A stretch of DNA of 64,000 nt. Origin: Halalkalicoccus sp. CGA53. GTDB lineage: Archaea > Halobacteriota > Halobacteria > Halobacteriales > Halalkalicoccaceae. The position numbers were made by a program, and so were the translations under genes. Shown here one piece after another: positions 17,643 to 27,640 of this stretch (position 1 is its first letter; every line of letters starts with the position of its first letter). The notes below the pieces were generated by a model that had not been told where the DNA came from, made no database searches, and was given only the letters and a program-made list of their open reading frames with translations. The DNA lies in contig NZ_CP144125.1 in NCBI RefSeq assembly GCF_036429475.1, positions 62,001-126,000 of the forward strand. The letters run 5' to 3'.

Positions 17643-18167
17643 TCAGCGCCGCTCCTCGTCCACGTCGTACTCGTCGCGTCCGAGGTCGACCGTTTCCCCC
17701 TTCGCTCCGCCGCCCGAGCCGGCGTTCGACCCGCTCGGGGCGCCGGTGTTGGGGAAGCCGAACGTGTAGATACTCCCGCTCGCGAGCCCCCCGGTCTTCT
17801 TATCGACGTACGGGACGATGACGAACCGCTTGAGCGCCCCCCGGAACACCGCGCGTGTCGGTGGGAAGACGAAGAGGAAGCCGAGGCCGTCGGTCACCAG
17901 GCCGGGGGTGAGCAACAGCGCGCCGGCGGCGATCAGGAACCCGGCGTCGAGCAGTTCGTTCGTCGGGATGTCGCCCTCGGCGACCGCGCGCTCGAACCGA
18001 CGGATCGTGTGTCTGCCCTCCGCGCGGATGAAGACGACGCCGAGCAGCGCCGTGAGCACCACCAGCAGGACGGTGAGCTGCCAGCCGAGCTGTCCGGCGA
18101 CGAAGACGAGAAACAGCGCGTCGAGTAGGGGTATCAGCAACAGCCCGGCGAGGAGCTTCTTCCACAT
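17643..18167 (-). CDS. FxsA family membrane protein
   Basis: 174 aa protein with three to four hydrophobic segments from residue 3 to 110 and the FxsA pattern FIRAEGRHTIRRFERAVAEGD before the helix GFLIAAGALLLTPGLVTDGLG. The C-terminal ~50 residues are polar and Gly/Ser-rich. The bacterial namesake relieves F-exclusion of phage T7, but the archaeal role is unknown. ATG at 18167 was preferred over the longer start at 18194 because MWKKLLAG begins the first helix. Confidence 0.85.
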   Translation of the reverse strand: MWKKLLAGLLLIPLLDALFLVFVAGQLGWQLTVLLVVLTALLGVVFIRAEGRHTIRRFERAVAEGDIPTNELLDAGFLIAAGALLLTPGLVTDGLGFLFVFPPTRAVFRGALKRFVIVPYVDKKTGGLASGSIYTFGFPNTGAPSGSNAGSGGGAKGETVDLGRDEYDVDEERR

Positions 18168-18248
18168 ACCTCTCTCTACCTGCCCCGGGTGCAAAACGCT
18201 TTATCCCCGAACCGCAGGCTCTTACCCCCTCGCGGCGGTAGCGGGGGC

Positions 18249-19856
18249 ATGGACGACGCGTCGGGTCACGTCGAGTGGCGCGAGTGGGGCGAGGAGGCGT
18301 TCGCGGAGGCGCGCGAGCGAGACGCCCCGATCCTGCTCTCGCTGGTCGCCCACTGGTGTGCCGAGTGCCGGGAGATGGACGAGCGGACCTACGGCGACCC
18401 GAGCCTCGCCGCCCACGTCGGTGACTCGTTCGTCCCGATCAGAGTCGACGTCGACGAGCGCCCGCGGGTCAGGGACCGCTACAACGTCGGCGGCTTCCCC
18501 TCGACCGTGTTCCTCACCCCGGGTGGGGAGGTGCTCACCGGCGCGACCTACCTCGGTCCCGACGGCTTCCGGAGCGCGGTCGAGAGCGTTCGCGACGTCT
18601 GGAGCGAGCGCGGCGAGGACGCGGGGCGAGTCCCCCGAGCGCTCGGAGGGGGCGACCCCCCGAGAGGGGAGGTCGGTCCCGAGATCGAGGCCCACGCGCT
18701 CGCAGCGGTCCGCGAGCACTTCGACGCCGAGAACGCCGGCTGGGGGTCGGGCGCGAAGTTCCCCCTCCCCCGGACCGTCGAGTTCGCGCTCGCCCGCGAA
18801 CCGGAGCTGGCGACGGCGACGCTCGACGCGGTGACGGCCGCGCTGCTCGACGAGTACGACGGCGGCGTCCACCGGTACGCCGCGACGCCGACCTGGGGAG
18901 AGGTCGCCACGGAGAAGCTCCTCGATACGAACGCGGGCGTCCTCCGCGCGTTCTCGAACGCCTACCTCGTCACCGGCGAGGAGCGCTTTCGCGAGCGAGC
19001 GGTGAGGATCGTCGAGTTCCTCGCGACGACGCTCTGGACCGGCGAGGCGTTCGCGGCGAGCCAGGCGCCCGACGCGGCCTACTACCTCGGATCCGCGACC
19101 GACCGCGAGGGTTCGGAGACGCCGCTGGTCGATCCCGCTATCTACGCCGGGGCGAACGCGCTCGCGGTCGACGCGCTCTGTACCTATGTCGCGACGACCG
19201 ACGACGACCGGGTGAGGCGGTACGCCGAGCGGTCCCTCTCACACCTCCTCGCCGAACTCGTCGAGGGTGGCGTCGTCTCACACTGCGAGGGAGGCGAGCG
19301 AGGGCTACTCGAGGACCAGGGTCGGGTACTCCGGGCGACGGCGACCGCGTTCTCGGTGCTCGGCGACCGGGAGGCGCTCGAGGTCGGTCGAGAGATCGCG
19401 GACTGGACGGTCGAGACGCTCTTCGAGGACGGCGCGTTCGTCGACGGCCGACCGATCGGTGAGGGGTTGCTCGACCGACCCCTGAAACCGATCGACACCA
19501 CCGTCGAGGTGGCCGACGCGCTCTGTGATCTGTCGCTGCTCGCCGACGAGGCCCGCTATGGCGAGGTCGCTCGGGAGGCGATCGGGGCCTTCGCCGGAGC
19601 GAGCGACCGACTGGGTGCCGAACTCGCGGGCTACGGAGCGGTCGGCGCCCGGCTCTGTACCGATCCGCTGGTGATCCGGGTCGGGGAGCCGGGAAGCGAC
19701 CTCCACCGGGCGGCACTCCGGATGGCCGACCACGAGAAGGTGGTCGTCCCGGACCCCGAAGTAGCGGGTGCGCTCGCCGAACGCGGCCAGGATCGCCTCG
19801 ACCCGGTCGGGACGCCTGCTGACCTGGAGTCGTGTGTCGTCCGACTGCTGGAGTGA
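18249..19856 (+). CDS. DUF255 thioredoxin-fold/six-hairpin glycosidase-like protein (SPATA20/YyaL family)
   Basis: 535 aa. The N-terminal ~120 residues form a thioredoxin-like domain with the CAEC motif in VAHWCAECREMDERTYGD, followed by DRYNVGGFPSTVFLTPGGE. The C-terminal ~400 residues look like an alpha/alpha toroid. Full-length family members in bacteria have about 680 residues, so this is the shorter form. The biochemical role is not established. ATG at 18249. Confidence 0.85.
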   Translation: MDDASGHVEWREWGEEAFAEARERDAPILLSLVAHWCAECREMDERTYGDPSLAAHVGDSFVPIRVDVDERPRVRDRYNVGGFPSTVFLTPGGEVLTGATYLGPDGFRSAVESVRDVWSERGEDAGRVPRALGGGDPPRGEVGPEIEAHALAAVREHFDAENAGWGSGAKFPLPRTVEFALAREPELATATLDAVTAALLDEYDGGVHRYAATPTWGEVATEKLLDTNAGVLRAFSNAYLVTGEERFRERAVRIVEFLATTLWTGEAFAASQAPDAAYYLGSATDREGSETPLVDPAIYAGANALAVDALCTYVATTDDDRVRRYAERSLSHLLAELVEGGVVSHCEGGERGLLEDQGRVLRATATAFSVLGDREALEVGREIADWTVETLFEDGAFVDGRPIGEGLLDRPLKPIDTTVEVADALCDLSLLADEARYGEVAREAIGAFAGASDRLGAELAGYGAVGARLCTDPLVIRVGEPGSDLHRAALRMADHEKVVVPDPEVAGALAERGQDRLDPVGTPADLESCVVRLLE

Positions 19857-19870
19857 GCAACAGGCACAGG

Positions 19871-19877
19871 GTTTATC
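19871..19877 (+). promoter_or_regulatory. TATA-like element of the TrmB-family gene
   Basis: The element gtttatc at 19871-19877 is centred about 28 bp before the ATG at 19902, the spacing expected for a leaderless haloarchaeal mRNA. Confidence 0.45.
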
Positions 19878-19901
19878 TCCGCCGGACGAATCGATACTCC
19901 A

Positions 19902-20705
19902 ATGGCCAGCCTCAGAGACCTCGGTCTCTCGGAGTACGAGGCACGCGTCTACCGGACGCTGCTCTCGACCGGGCCGACAACCGCCAAGGAGTTGTCTCGC
20001 ACGAGCGAAGTGCCGATGGGGCGGATCTACGACGTGCTCAACGGGCTCGAGGGACAGAGCCTCGTCCGCAGTCAGACCGCGAGCCGGCCGAAGAAGTACA
20101 TGGCCGTCGAGCCGGGGACGGCGCTCTCGCGACTGCTCGACGACAAACGCCGCGAGCTGGAGCAGACGATCGGCCAGTACGAGGAGATCGTCGACGAACT
20201 CGAGGGCGAACTCGAGTCCGCCGAACCCGTCGAGGAGCAGTTCTGGACCGCGGCGGTGGGCGAGGCGGAGACGATCGACCTGCTGCTCGAACGGCTCTCG
20301 GCCGCCGACGAGCGGATCGTGATGATCGCCGCGGGGACCAGCCCGCAGTTCGACCTCGGCGAGGTCGGCGACGACGTGACGGAGAAGCTCGAGGAGGCGG
20401 TCGAGCGCGGCGTCGACGTCTCGGTGCTGATGACGCGGGGACTGGTCGATTCGCTCCCAGAGAGCGTCGGCGAGCGGTATCGCGAGCGCCTCTCGGGACA
20501 CCCGCACTTTGCGGTCAGGACCACCGACGAACTCGACGGGACGTTCAACATCGTCGACGACGGCGAGGTCGTCATCCAGGTGGCGAACCCGCTCCGGCCG
20601 GGCGAGGTGTTCGCGATGATCGACCTCAAAGACCCCGAGTTCGCCGCCGACGTCCACGAGGAGTTCGCCCCGCGCTGGGAGGAAGCCGACCCGCTCTCGT
20701 TCTAG
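19902..20705 (+). CDS. TrmB family transcriptional regulator
   Basis: 267 aa. The N-terminal winged HTH ([26 protein letters not shown]) is followed by a coiled region (residues ~85-115) and the sugar-binding-like TrmB C-terminal domain with a phospholipase-D-like core. TrmB proteins in haloarchaea repress or activate central carbon genes in response to glucose, and the gap/pgk genes of this window could be targets, but no binding site was proved. Its stop overlaps the mptA stop by 4 bp on the opposite strand (convergent). Confidence 0.88.
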   Translation: MASLRDLGLSEYEARVYRTLLSTGPTTAKELSRTSEVPMGRIYDVLNGLEGQSLVRSQTASRPKKYMAVEPGTALSRLLDDKRRELEQTIGQYEEIVDELEGELESAEPVEEQFWTAAVGEAETIDLLLERLSAADERIVMIAAGTSPQFDLGEVGDDVTEKLEEAVERGVDVSVLMTRGLVDSLPESVGERYRERLSGHPHFAVRTTDELDGTFNIVDDGEVVIQVANPLRPGEVFAMIDLKDPEFAADVHEEFAPRWEEADPLSF

Positions 20706-21652
20706 TCGTCGTCCGCCGGCATCCCCGAGCCGTTCATCTCCGCTCGGAGGGTGCCGAACTCCGCGACTCGCTCGGCGTGGGCGTTGTGCTGGTGGATCGA
20801 CTCGTCGTTCGACTGCTTCATCGTCACGACCGCGTCGTCGGGCAGGTCGGGGAACTCCCGGACGACGCCCTTCGCCATCGAGCGCACGCAGTCCTCGACG
20901 AACTTCGCGTTCGAGTGACTCTCGAAGGTCATGTGGTCCTCGTCCGGGCGCTTCGCGAGGTTGTAGATCCGCGCGCTCATCGACGAGCGGGCGACGTCGA
21001 TCAGCTCGATCAGGTCCACCTCGGGTGCGCCCTCGCTCTCGACGACGAGCGTCGCGTGCCCGCGCTGGGAGTGGCCCGGTTGGGGGACGCTGTCGAGAAA
21101 CGCCTCGATCGTCCCGTCGTCGACGTCGAGGTCGACGAGCGTGTCGCGGGCACGCACCGCGGACATTCCCTGTGAACAGGGACAGACGGTCATCCCGGTG
21201 ACGCGGGTGCCGATGCGCTCTCTGGTGCCATCGGGCGTCGCGACCGCACCCGCGATGATGTCGACGGTGCCCTGGGTCTCGCGGCCGGTCGCCGGGGTCT
21301 CGTCGCGGGTCATGAACTCCGCCTCCATGCGGACTTCCGCCTGGGTGGTGTAGTCGTGTTTCGCGAGCAGGCGTTCGGCGGCGTCGCCACAGACGTCCTC
21401 GACGCGGTAGGTCTCCTCCCGTACGGTGTCCTCTAGGACCTCGTTTACGACCTCCATGTTCCGGCTCATGTCGGCGCCCTTGCGCCAGCTCGGCAGGTCG
21501 ACGAAGACCTCGAACTCCGCCATCAGCACGATCGGGCGGTCGTCGGCGCGGGCGAGCTTCACGAGCTTCTCGACGCCCGTGACCCCGACCTGGCTCAGAC
21601 CGACCGTGACCTCCGGTCGGTCGGCCTGTACGTCCGGCAGTTGTCGGCTCAT
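20702..21652 (-). CDS. mptA: GTP cyclohydrolase MptA
   Basis: 316 aa GTP cyclohydrolase IV-type enzyme (FolE2 family), which converts GTP to 7,8-dihydroneopterin 2',3'-cyclic phosphate for tetrahydro(methano)pterin or folate synthesis. Family blocks are [12 protein letters not shown] at the N-terminus, [13 protein letters not shown] with Cys/His metal-site residues, [14 protein letters not shown], and the C-terminal [20 protein letters not shown]. Length is normal for haloarchaeal MptA. The gene is single, with a short gap to nadK upstream. Confidence 0.93.
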   Translation of the reverse strand: MSRQLPDVQADRPEVTVGLSQVGVTGVEKLVKLARADDRPIVLMAEFEVFVDLPSWRKGADMSRNMEVVNEVLEDTVREETYRVEDVCGDAAERLLAKHDYTTQAEVRMEAEFMTRDETPATGRETQGTVDIIAGAVATPDGTRERIGTRVTGMTVCPCSQGMSAVRARDTLVDLDVDDGTIEAFLDSVPQPGHSQRGHATLVVESEGAPEVDLIELIDVARSSMSARIYNLAKRPDEDHMTFESHSNAKFVEDCVRSMAKGVVREFPDLPDDAVVTMKQSNDESIHQHNAHAERVAEFGTLRAEMNGSGMPADDD

Positions 21653-21699
21653 CGGAACCCTCTAAGGACGTTCGCCGGTTCAACGTTTCCCTTTACCAG

Positions 21700-22524
21700 T
21701 CAGTCTAGCTTCGAGAGCGCCTCGAAGAAGTCTACCTCCGGGCCCGCCATGCAGACCGGCTCGTCGGCACACGAGATCCGTATCCGTTCGGGTGGCTCGA
21801 CCCGCCTGCGTCTCCGGCCGTCGGCGATCGCGTACGCCGCCTCGGCGTCGTCCACCCGGACCGTGATCTCCCTGCCCGCGGGGATCATCAGCGGCGGCAT
21901 CGACTCCCGGGCACACATCTCCGTGATCAGAACCCCGTCGAGGTCGGGGTGGACGAGCGGGCCACCCTCGCTCAGGTTGTACGCCGTCGATCCGGTCGGC
22001 GTGGCGAGCAACACACCGTCGGCGTGGCCGCCGGTGTAGAGCGAGCCGTCGACGCGAACCTCGACCGAGAGCCCCCCGCCGGTGCCACGCTGTGGTCCGC
22101 AGATCGTGATCTCGTTCAGTGCAGGTGGGAGCGACCAGCCCGGACCCACCGCCTGGAGCCGCGAGACCGCCCGCGAACGGACCTCGCCGGTCTCCTCGTG
22201 GTGGTCGAACGCGGCCCGCACGGCCGAAAGCGCCTCGTCCGGTGCGACGGCGTTCAGGAAGCCGACCTCCCCCAGGTTCACCCCGAGGATCGGCGTGTCA
22301 CCGACCGCCCTCGCGGTGAAGAGGAAGGTGCCGTCGCCGCCGATCGAGACCACGAGGTCGGTGCCGCGCATCGCCTCGGGGGGAACGCCCTCGTCGTCGA
22401 GGGCGGCCGCCGTCGCCTCGTCGATACGGACCGTCGCCCCCTCGCGTTCGAGCGTTCCTCGGAGCTCCTCGGCGAGGTAGGCCGCCCGCGGGTTCTCCCG
22501 TTTGGCGACGATCCCGACGTCCAT
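21700..22524 (-). CDS. nadK: NAD kinase
   Basis: 274 aa ATP-NAD kinase (also called PpnK), which makes NADP. The GGDG motif is in VVSIGGDGTFLFTAR and the NE/D motif is in PPALNEITI. The conserved ATPTGSTAYNLSEGGPLVHP block near residue 170 and a C-terminal IADGRRRRRVEPPERIRI tail are visible. Length is normal. Only a short gap separates it from mptA downstream; both genes are on the minus strand. Confidence 0.92.
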   Translation of the reverse strand: MDVGIVAKRENPRAAYLAEELRGTLEREGATVRIDEATAAALDDEGVPPEAMRGTDLVVSIGGDGTFLFTARAVGDTPILGVNLGEVGFLNAVAPDEALSAVRAAFDHHEETGEVRSRAVSRLQAVGPGWSLPPALNEITICGPQRGTGGGLSVEVRVDGSLYTGGHADGVLLATPTGSTAYNLSEGGPLVHPDLDGVLITEMCARESMPPLMIPAGREITVRVDDAEAAYAIADGRRRRRVEPPERIRISCADEPVCMAGPEVDFFEALSKLD

Positions 22525-22738
22525 AGCCGACTCTCTCGCCCCGGAGTGGAAAAGCCCACCGCTACCGGATCACCCGCGCCAGCGGTCCGAGAGGCGAGCG
22601 TCCGATCGGGACGGCGAGCGCGAGAAGAGGAGGTCGTCGGTTCACCCTCAAGGGGATCGGATCGAGCGGAAGTCGTTGGACGGTTCGATCGGGGAGACGC
22701 CGGTACGGAGCGGCACGCCGACCCGACGGTTCGGGCGC

Positions 22739-23368
22739 TCAGTCGTCGTCTTCGTCCTCGTCCTCTTCGGCCGCGTCGCCCTCCTCGCCCTCCGGGGCGT
22801 CGGCCTCGTCGTCGCCCGTCGCACCCTCGAGCACGAACTCGACGTCGGTGTCCTCGCCCTCGAACTCGACCTCCTCCTCCTGGGGCTCGAACTCCTCTTC
22901 GGGACTCGTCACCGTGATCAGGAGCGTGCCCTCGTCGACCACCGAGGGCTGGAGCTCGCCGCCGTCGATCTCCTCGCTGAAGTTGTGCGTGGTGAAGCCG
23001 TCGAGCTCCTCGATCCTGACGAGGACGCCCGTCGAGACCGGCTCGCCGTCCTCGTTCTCGAGGCGGATCGTCAGCTGCGGCTCGTCCTCCTCGTCCTCGA
23101 TCTCGAAGTCGTCGTCCGCATCGTCCGTCTGGTCGTCGTCGGCGTCGTCCGCGTCTTCTTCGTCGGCGTCGTCGGCGGCTCCGTCGTCCGCCACATCGTC
23201 CGCATCCGCGTCGTCCACCGCATCGTCGGCGTCCGCGTCGTCCGCGGTGGTGTCCGTCTCGTCGTCGATCTCCTCTCCCTCTTCGTCGGCACAGCCCGCG
23301 AGACCCACGACTGCGGCACTGCCGGCCGCGAGCGTGAACCGTCGTCGGGTAAGCGTTCGCTTCGCCAT
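22739..23368 (-). CDS. acidic Tat lipoprotein of unknown function
   Basis: 209 aa. The Tat signal (LTRRRFTLAAGSAAVVGLAGC) carries a lipobox, so Cys27 or nearby should be lipidated and the protein exposed outside. An extreme Asp/Ala/Glu-rich repeat tract spans residues ~28-100. A compact domain of about 80 residues (LTIRLENEDGEPVSTGVLVRI onward) looks like a beta-sandwich, and a second acidic tail closes the protein. I do not recognise the domain. Gene order gives no clue. Confidence 0.7.
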   Translation of the reverse strand: MAKRTLTRRRFTLAAGSAAVVGLAGCADEEGEEIDDETDTTADDADADDAVDDADADDVADDGAADDADEEDADDADDDQTDDADDDFEIEDEEDEPQLTIRLENEDGEPVSTGVLVRIEELDGFTTHNFSEEIDGGELQPSVVDEGTLLITVTSPEEEFEPQEEEVEFEGEDTDVEFVLEGATGDDEADAPEGEEGDAAEEDEDEDDD

Positions 23369-23430
23369 GTTCGACCACGGACCCTATCGGGCGAACGAAC
23401 AAAAGTGTCCAGGGGTCGAACGGTACCACG

Positions 23431-24872
23431 TCACACGAGAACGGACGACGGCCCACCCACCCCAAAGGAGCTTCTCGAGAGGGGCCGACGCCGACGGGAC
23501 GACCCGGAGGCCGTCGCTGCGGCCTGGAAGTCCGCTCGTACGAACGTGATCGGGTGTGTGTAGGGGTCCGTAAGAGGTCCGTCCGGACCGGTCGCGAGGT
23601 TCATACGGACGGTTGTAATCGCTTCCCCGTGATCGCCGGCGATGCTCGTCGACTCGTTGACGAGGACGACGGTCACCCCCCTGTTCTTCAGATACTTCCC
23701 GAGCTTGTGGAGTTCGCGGTTCAGCTCCCCCCGCTCGCCGCGAACCGAGAGCCGGTAGCCGGCGATCCCGTCGATCATCACGATCCGCGCGTCCCTGTTC
23801 TCGACCTCCTCTCGCACCATGTGCGCGAACTCGTCGGCCGACAGCTGCAGCGGTTCGATCTCCTCGATCGCGAGGGTCTCGCTCTCGAGCATCTCGCGCA
23901 CCGACACGTTGATCGCCCCACACCGGTGGACGAGCGTGTCCTCTGCCTCCTCGAACGAGTAAACGACCGACCGCTCGCCACGACCCGCCGCCTCCTTCAT
24001 GAACTGCACCCCCGTCGTCGTCTTTCCGACGCCGGTCGGGCCGGTGATGATCGTCACGGTCCCACGTTCGATCCCGCCGTGGAGGAGCTCGTCGAATTCG
24101 GGCACTCCGGAGGGGACCTTCTCCGAGACGAACTCACGTCGGTGCTGGCGCGGGATCAGGTCGGGGTAGACCGTCATCCCGCCGCGGTGGATCCGAAGCG
24201 AGTGTTCGCCGCCCTCGAAGTCAGAGCCCCTGAACTTCGTCACCTCCACGAACCGGCCGTCTCGCGTGTTCTCCAGGGTAATCGTGCCGTCGCTCATGAA
24301 CTGCAGGTCGTCGTCGGGGTCGGGTTCGATGTCCTGGGAGGTGAAGAGCACCGTCGTGCCCTGGTCGTGGAGAAAGCGCATGAACGCGAGCACCTGCTTC
24401 CTGAACTGGTAGTCGTCGGGGGTGAGATACCGCAGCTGGGTCAGCGGGTCGACGACCACCCTGTCGGGCGAGAGCGCCTCCACCCGGTCCGCGATCGTCG
24501 CCGTGATCGTCCCCTGTTCGACCTCGTCCGGGCGGAAGACGTCGTACGAGAGGTCCCGTACGAAGAACTCCGACTCGGGGCTCAGATCGAGGAAATCGAC
24601 GCCCTCGATGTCGAAGCCGAACGAGCGTGCGCTCTGGCGGATGTTCGCCTCCGTCTCCTCCAGGTTGATGTAGAGCACCGTCTCCTCCGACTCGAAGCCC
24701 TCGATGGGGAAGTGAAGTCCGAGGAGGCTCTTTCCGGCCCCCGGGTCGCCCCGGACCATGTAGGTGTGTTCGGGGACGAACCCCCGTGAAGAACGGTGTC
24801 GATCCCCTCGACACCCGTCGAAACTCGATCGCCGAAGTCGTACGTTGGCGAGATATCCGTCCGTCCTGCCAT
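23431..24872 (-). pseudogene. KaiC/RAD55-like two-domain ATPase, apparent frameshift
   Basis: Two tandem RecA/KaiC domains. The first starts at ATG 24872 (FGDRVSTGVEGIDTVLHGG), but its frame breaks at a run of five C bases at 24781-24785. The next frame continues as GFVPEHTYMVRGDPGAGKS, so one extra G on the coding strand would restore it. Walker A motifs are GDPGAGKS and GPTGVGKTT; Walker B is RIVMIDGIAG in the second. The expected C-terminal ~65 residues (SYLADN...LR) are missing; after NESTSIAGD the protein continues with unrelated residues. Sequencing error or real decay cannot be told apart. Confidence 0.75.
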
Positions 24873-25037
24873 ACCCCCTCTCGGTCGGTCATCGGAGAAC
24901 TCTTTTTCGGTTCCAAAAGTATCTTGATATTAGATCCAAAAATTCGAGTATATCTTGCTCGCCGGTCGGGCTCTCGAAGGACCGCGATCGCACCCCTCCG
25001 TTCGAGTGACGGCCTCCGCGAGGTGGTCTCTCCCGGA

Positions 25038-26201
25038 TCACCGCTCGCCGAACCAGGTCCGTCCGACCGCCTCGACCGTCTCCGGGTCGATCGACTGGTC
25101 GACGGGGAGGAGTCGCGTCCGTGCGGCGAGCGCCCGTTCGGTCTCGTAGGCATCTCCCTCCAGGACCGCCGGGACGAGCCTCGGCCAGGCCTCGCGGAGG
25201 CGACCGGCGGCCCTCCCGTTCTCGACGATCACCGGAAGGGCAGAGGGACAACACCCCCGTGTAGAGGCGTCGAAGAGGGGAGAGACGCCCTCGACGTCCG
25301 CCAGGTGCCAGCGCCACGCCGTCGCGTTCGCTCGCCGGGCGCCGACACACCACTCGGGATCGACGTGATCGAGCAGCATCCGGGAGAGCTTCGACATCGC
25401 CACGTCGGTCGACGCGTACGCCGGTGCCCGCTCCGTTTCCCGCGGGTGTGACCGTACCGGGGAGAGCGTCCGTGAGAGCGACGAGACGACGGGGGCCGCG
25501 GCGGTCGCGCGAAACACCGTCGAGAGGCTATAGCGAACGTCGTCGCTCGTGAACCGATGCTCGACCGACGCGTTTCGGAGCGCCTCGCTCCGTATCCCCG
25601 CTCCGGGTACGAGCGCAGCACCGTTCGGCACCCGGAAGAACGGGGAGAACGCGAGCAGGCCGACGTCGCCGGTGAGCCCGACAGCGTCTCCGTCGTGCGT
25701 GCTCAGCGCCGCTCGAGTGGCGTCCTCGATCAGGCCCGCGCCGTGGTCGACACAGCGGTCGGCGAACGAGTCGATCGACTCATCGGGCTGGAGGCGGCCG
25801 AACGGGTGGGCGATGACGGCCGCGAGCACGGTCTCGTCGAACCACTCGGCGACCTCCTCGGTGGGACGGAGGTCGTCGGTGAGCGGGTAGAACCGGGGGA
25901 CGAGTCCGGCTACCCGTACCGCCTCCGCGAGGGTCCCCGGCGTGAGCGAGGGGAGCAACACCGTCTCCCCCTCGTAGATCGATTCGAGCGCGCGGAGTGC
26001 GTCGGTGAGCGCTCGCGCCTCGTGGCCGTAGAGCGCGATCCGGCCGACGCCGTGTGCAGCGTAGAACGGGAACAGCCCGGTACGGGTCGTCCGTTCCGGT
26101 CGATCGACCTCGGGTTCGATCGACCCGAGTTCCCTGTTCGGGGCCGGCTCGATCGTCTCGGCTGCCGAGCCGACGTGGTCGGGGACCCCCCGGCTGCTCA
26201 T
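25038..26201 (-). CDS. DegT/DnrJ/EryC1-like protein without the PLP lysine
   Basis: 387 aa, aspartate-aminotransferase fold as judged from blocks ESIYEGETVLLPSLTPGT, LAAVIAHPFGRL and GLIEDATRAALST (conserved Asp160). Where the family has a PLP-binding Lys just before its glycine loop, this protein has FSPFFRVPNGAAL (185-196); the only Lys of the whole protein is K271. Transaminase activity is therefore unlikely, and a sugar-binding or scaffold role is possible. The start overlaps the stop of the upstream phosphatase-like gene (ATGA), so the genes are co-translated. Confidence 0.75.
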   Translation of the reverse strand: MSSRGVPDHVGSAAETIEPAPNRELGSIEPEVDRPERTTRTGLFPFYAAHGVGRIALYGHEARALTDALRALESIYEGETVLLPSLTPGTLAEAVRVAGLVPRFYPLTDDLRPTEEVAEWFDETVLAAVIAHPFGRLQPDESIDSFADRCVDHGAGLIEDATRAALSTHDGDAVGLTGDVGLLAFSPFFRVPNGAALVPGAGIRSEALRNASVEHRFTSDDVRYSLSTVFRATAAAPVVSSLSRTLSPVRSHPRETERAPAYASTDVAMSKLSRMLLDHVDPEWCVGARRANATAWRWHLADVEGVSPLFDASTRGCCPSALPVIVENGRAAGRLREAWPRLVPAVLEGDAYETERALAARTRLLPVDQSIDPETVEAVGRTWFGER

Positions 26202-27640
26202 CGTCGCCCCCCGTCGGTCTCAATCGCCGCGTCGGTCGCCGGCTGTGGGTAGCTCATCCGCCCGGTCCGGGGCGCTACCGGGAGCGGGGCTCCGTCCATC
26301 CGGTCGGAGAGCGGGAGCGACAGCGCGGCGAGGACGGTCGGAGCGACGTCGAAGAGGTGAGCGTCGGAGAGCGTCCGCGGGTCGATGCCGGGGCCGGCCA
26401 CGGCGAGGTAGCCCGTCGGGGTCCGACACGGCGTCCCTCCCCGCGAGTCGAACACCTCGCCGCCGAGGGCCGCCGAGAGCGAGACGCCCTCGTTCGGGAT
26501 CGCGACGACGTCGGGCGCCTCGTCGACGTGCGGGCCCCAGAGGTACGCCTCCCGTCTGACGACGTCCGTGAACGCCGGGTCGCCGTTCGGCGCCGTCAGG
26601 TCCCTGAGCGTCTCGATCAGTTCGCTCCGCAGCGTCTCGTACCGGTCTGCTCCGACGACGCCGTCGGGCTCGCGGCCGCGACGGTTCACCCGGAGACCGT
26701 ACTCGACCGGCGAGCGGAGATAGGCCGTCGAGCCCGCGAGGTCGACCGAACGCGATCCCCTCCCGAGCAGCGCCCGCGGCAGGACGCGGCGGGTCCCACC
26801 GATGACCCGGTCGATGGGACCGGAGCCGATCGGTTCGGCGACACACTCCGCCTCGGTCGGCGTCGCCGGCTTCCCGCGGCACGGACCGCTCTCGAGGTAG
26901 CCCCGCCGGTGGAGGAACTCGTTGACCCGGAGCTCGTGACCACAGCTCTGGGCCAGACCGTACGCGCTCGCGACGACGACGAGGTCCGCATCGACCCGTT
27001 CGAGGAGGTCGCCGAGTCCCGCGTCGATCGCCCGGTAGAGTTGTTCGCGGTCCGCGTCGCCCCTGTTCACCCGTCCAGGTGACTCGAACCGGACGATCCC
27101 GACGTCGGGCGCAGCCACGTCGAGCAGGTGAGAGAACGCGGCCAGGCGCTGGTCGACCAGCGCCCGCTCGGCACCCTCGACACCGGGTTCGGGTGAGAGT
27201 CGGTACTCCCCGATCGCCTCGCGAACCGCCGAGAGGTCTTCGTCGACCGACGACGCGGGAGGACAGGCCGCGGGGACCGCCGCGACCGACTCCCCGGACG
27301 TCGCGAACGGGACGTTCACCACGGTACTCGAGAGGCCGTGGTAAGCGAGGATCTCCCAGAGCGCCGGCTCCCGGGGCGCGTTCACGTCCGTGTGGACCCA
27401 GTCGTAGCCCTCGTAGACGAACGGTCCGAAGACGCCGTGTTTCCCGGGGTTCGTGCCGGTGTGAAGCGAGGACCACGCGCTCGTCCCGTGGAGGGGGACC
27501 TGTGATCTGAGCGGACCGCTCGCGCCCGTCTCGGCGAGCGACGAGAGCGTGGGGAGGAGGCCACGGTCGAGCATCGGGTCGAGGAGCTGTGGGCTCGCGC
27601 CGTCTATCTCGACGATCAGCGCCCGGAGCGACGCGTTCAC
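26198..27640 (-). CDS. alkaline-phosphatase-superfamily (type I phosphodiesterase-like) protein, degenerate metal site
   Basis: 480 aa from GTG 27640. The fold is recognisable: IVEIDGASPQLL (Asp13), a nucleophile loop LHGTSAWSSLHTG near T53/S54, and a C-terminal GYLAVAGPGID. The later metal-site motifs are altered: the D-x3-H pair reads SPGRVN (187-192), the DHG motif reads SAYG (225-228), and the His before the last loop is absent. Hydrolysis by the usual two-metal mechanism is thus unlikely. It overlaps the asparagine-synthase-like gene upstream (GTGA) and the DegT-like gene downstream. Confidence 0.75.
   Translation of the reverse strand: MNASLRALIVEIDGASPQLLDPMLDRGLLPTLSSLAETGASGPLRSQVPLHGTSAWSSLHTGTNPGKHGVFGPFVYEGYDWVHTDVNAPREPALWEILAYHGLSSTVVNVPFATSGESVAAVPAACPPASSVDEDLSAVREAIGEYRLSPEPGVEGAERALVDQRLAAFSHLLDVAAPDVGIVRFESPGRVNRGDADREQLYRAIDAGLGDLLERVDADLVVVASAYGLAQSCGHELRVNEFLHRRGYLESGPCRGKPATPTEAECVAEPIGSGPIDRVIGGTRRVLPRALLGRGSRSVDLAGSTAYLRSPVEYGLRVNRRGREPDGVVGADRYETLRSELIETLRDLTAPNGDPAFTDVVRREAYLWGPHVDEAPDVVAIPNEGVSLSAALGGEVFDSRGGTPCRTPTGYLAVAGPGIDPRTLSDAHLFDVAPTVLAALSLPLSDRMDGAPLPVAPRTGRMSYPQPATDAAIETDGGRR

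Noticed and set aside
22739-23368. Asp/Ala-rich repeats as a functional tandem repeat or CRISPR-like array
   Set aside because: The repeats are GAC/GCC codon low complexity inside one lipoprotein gene, with irregular spacing and no unique spacers.
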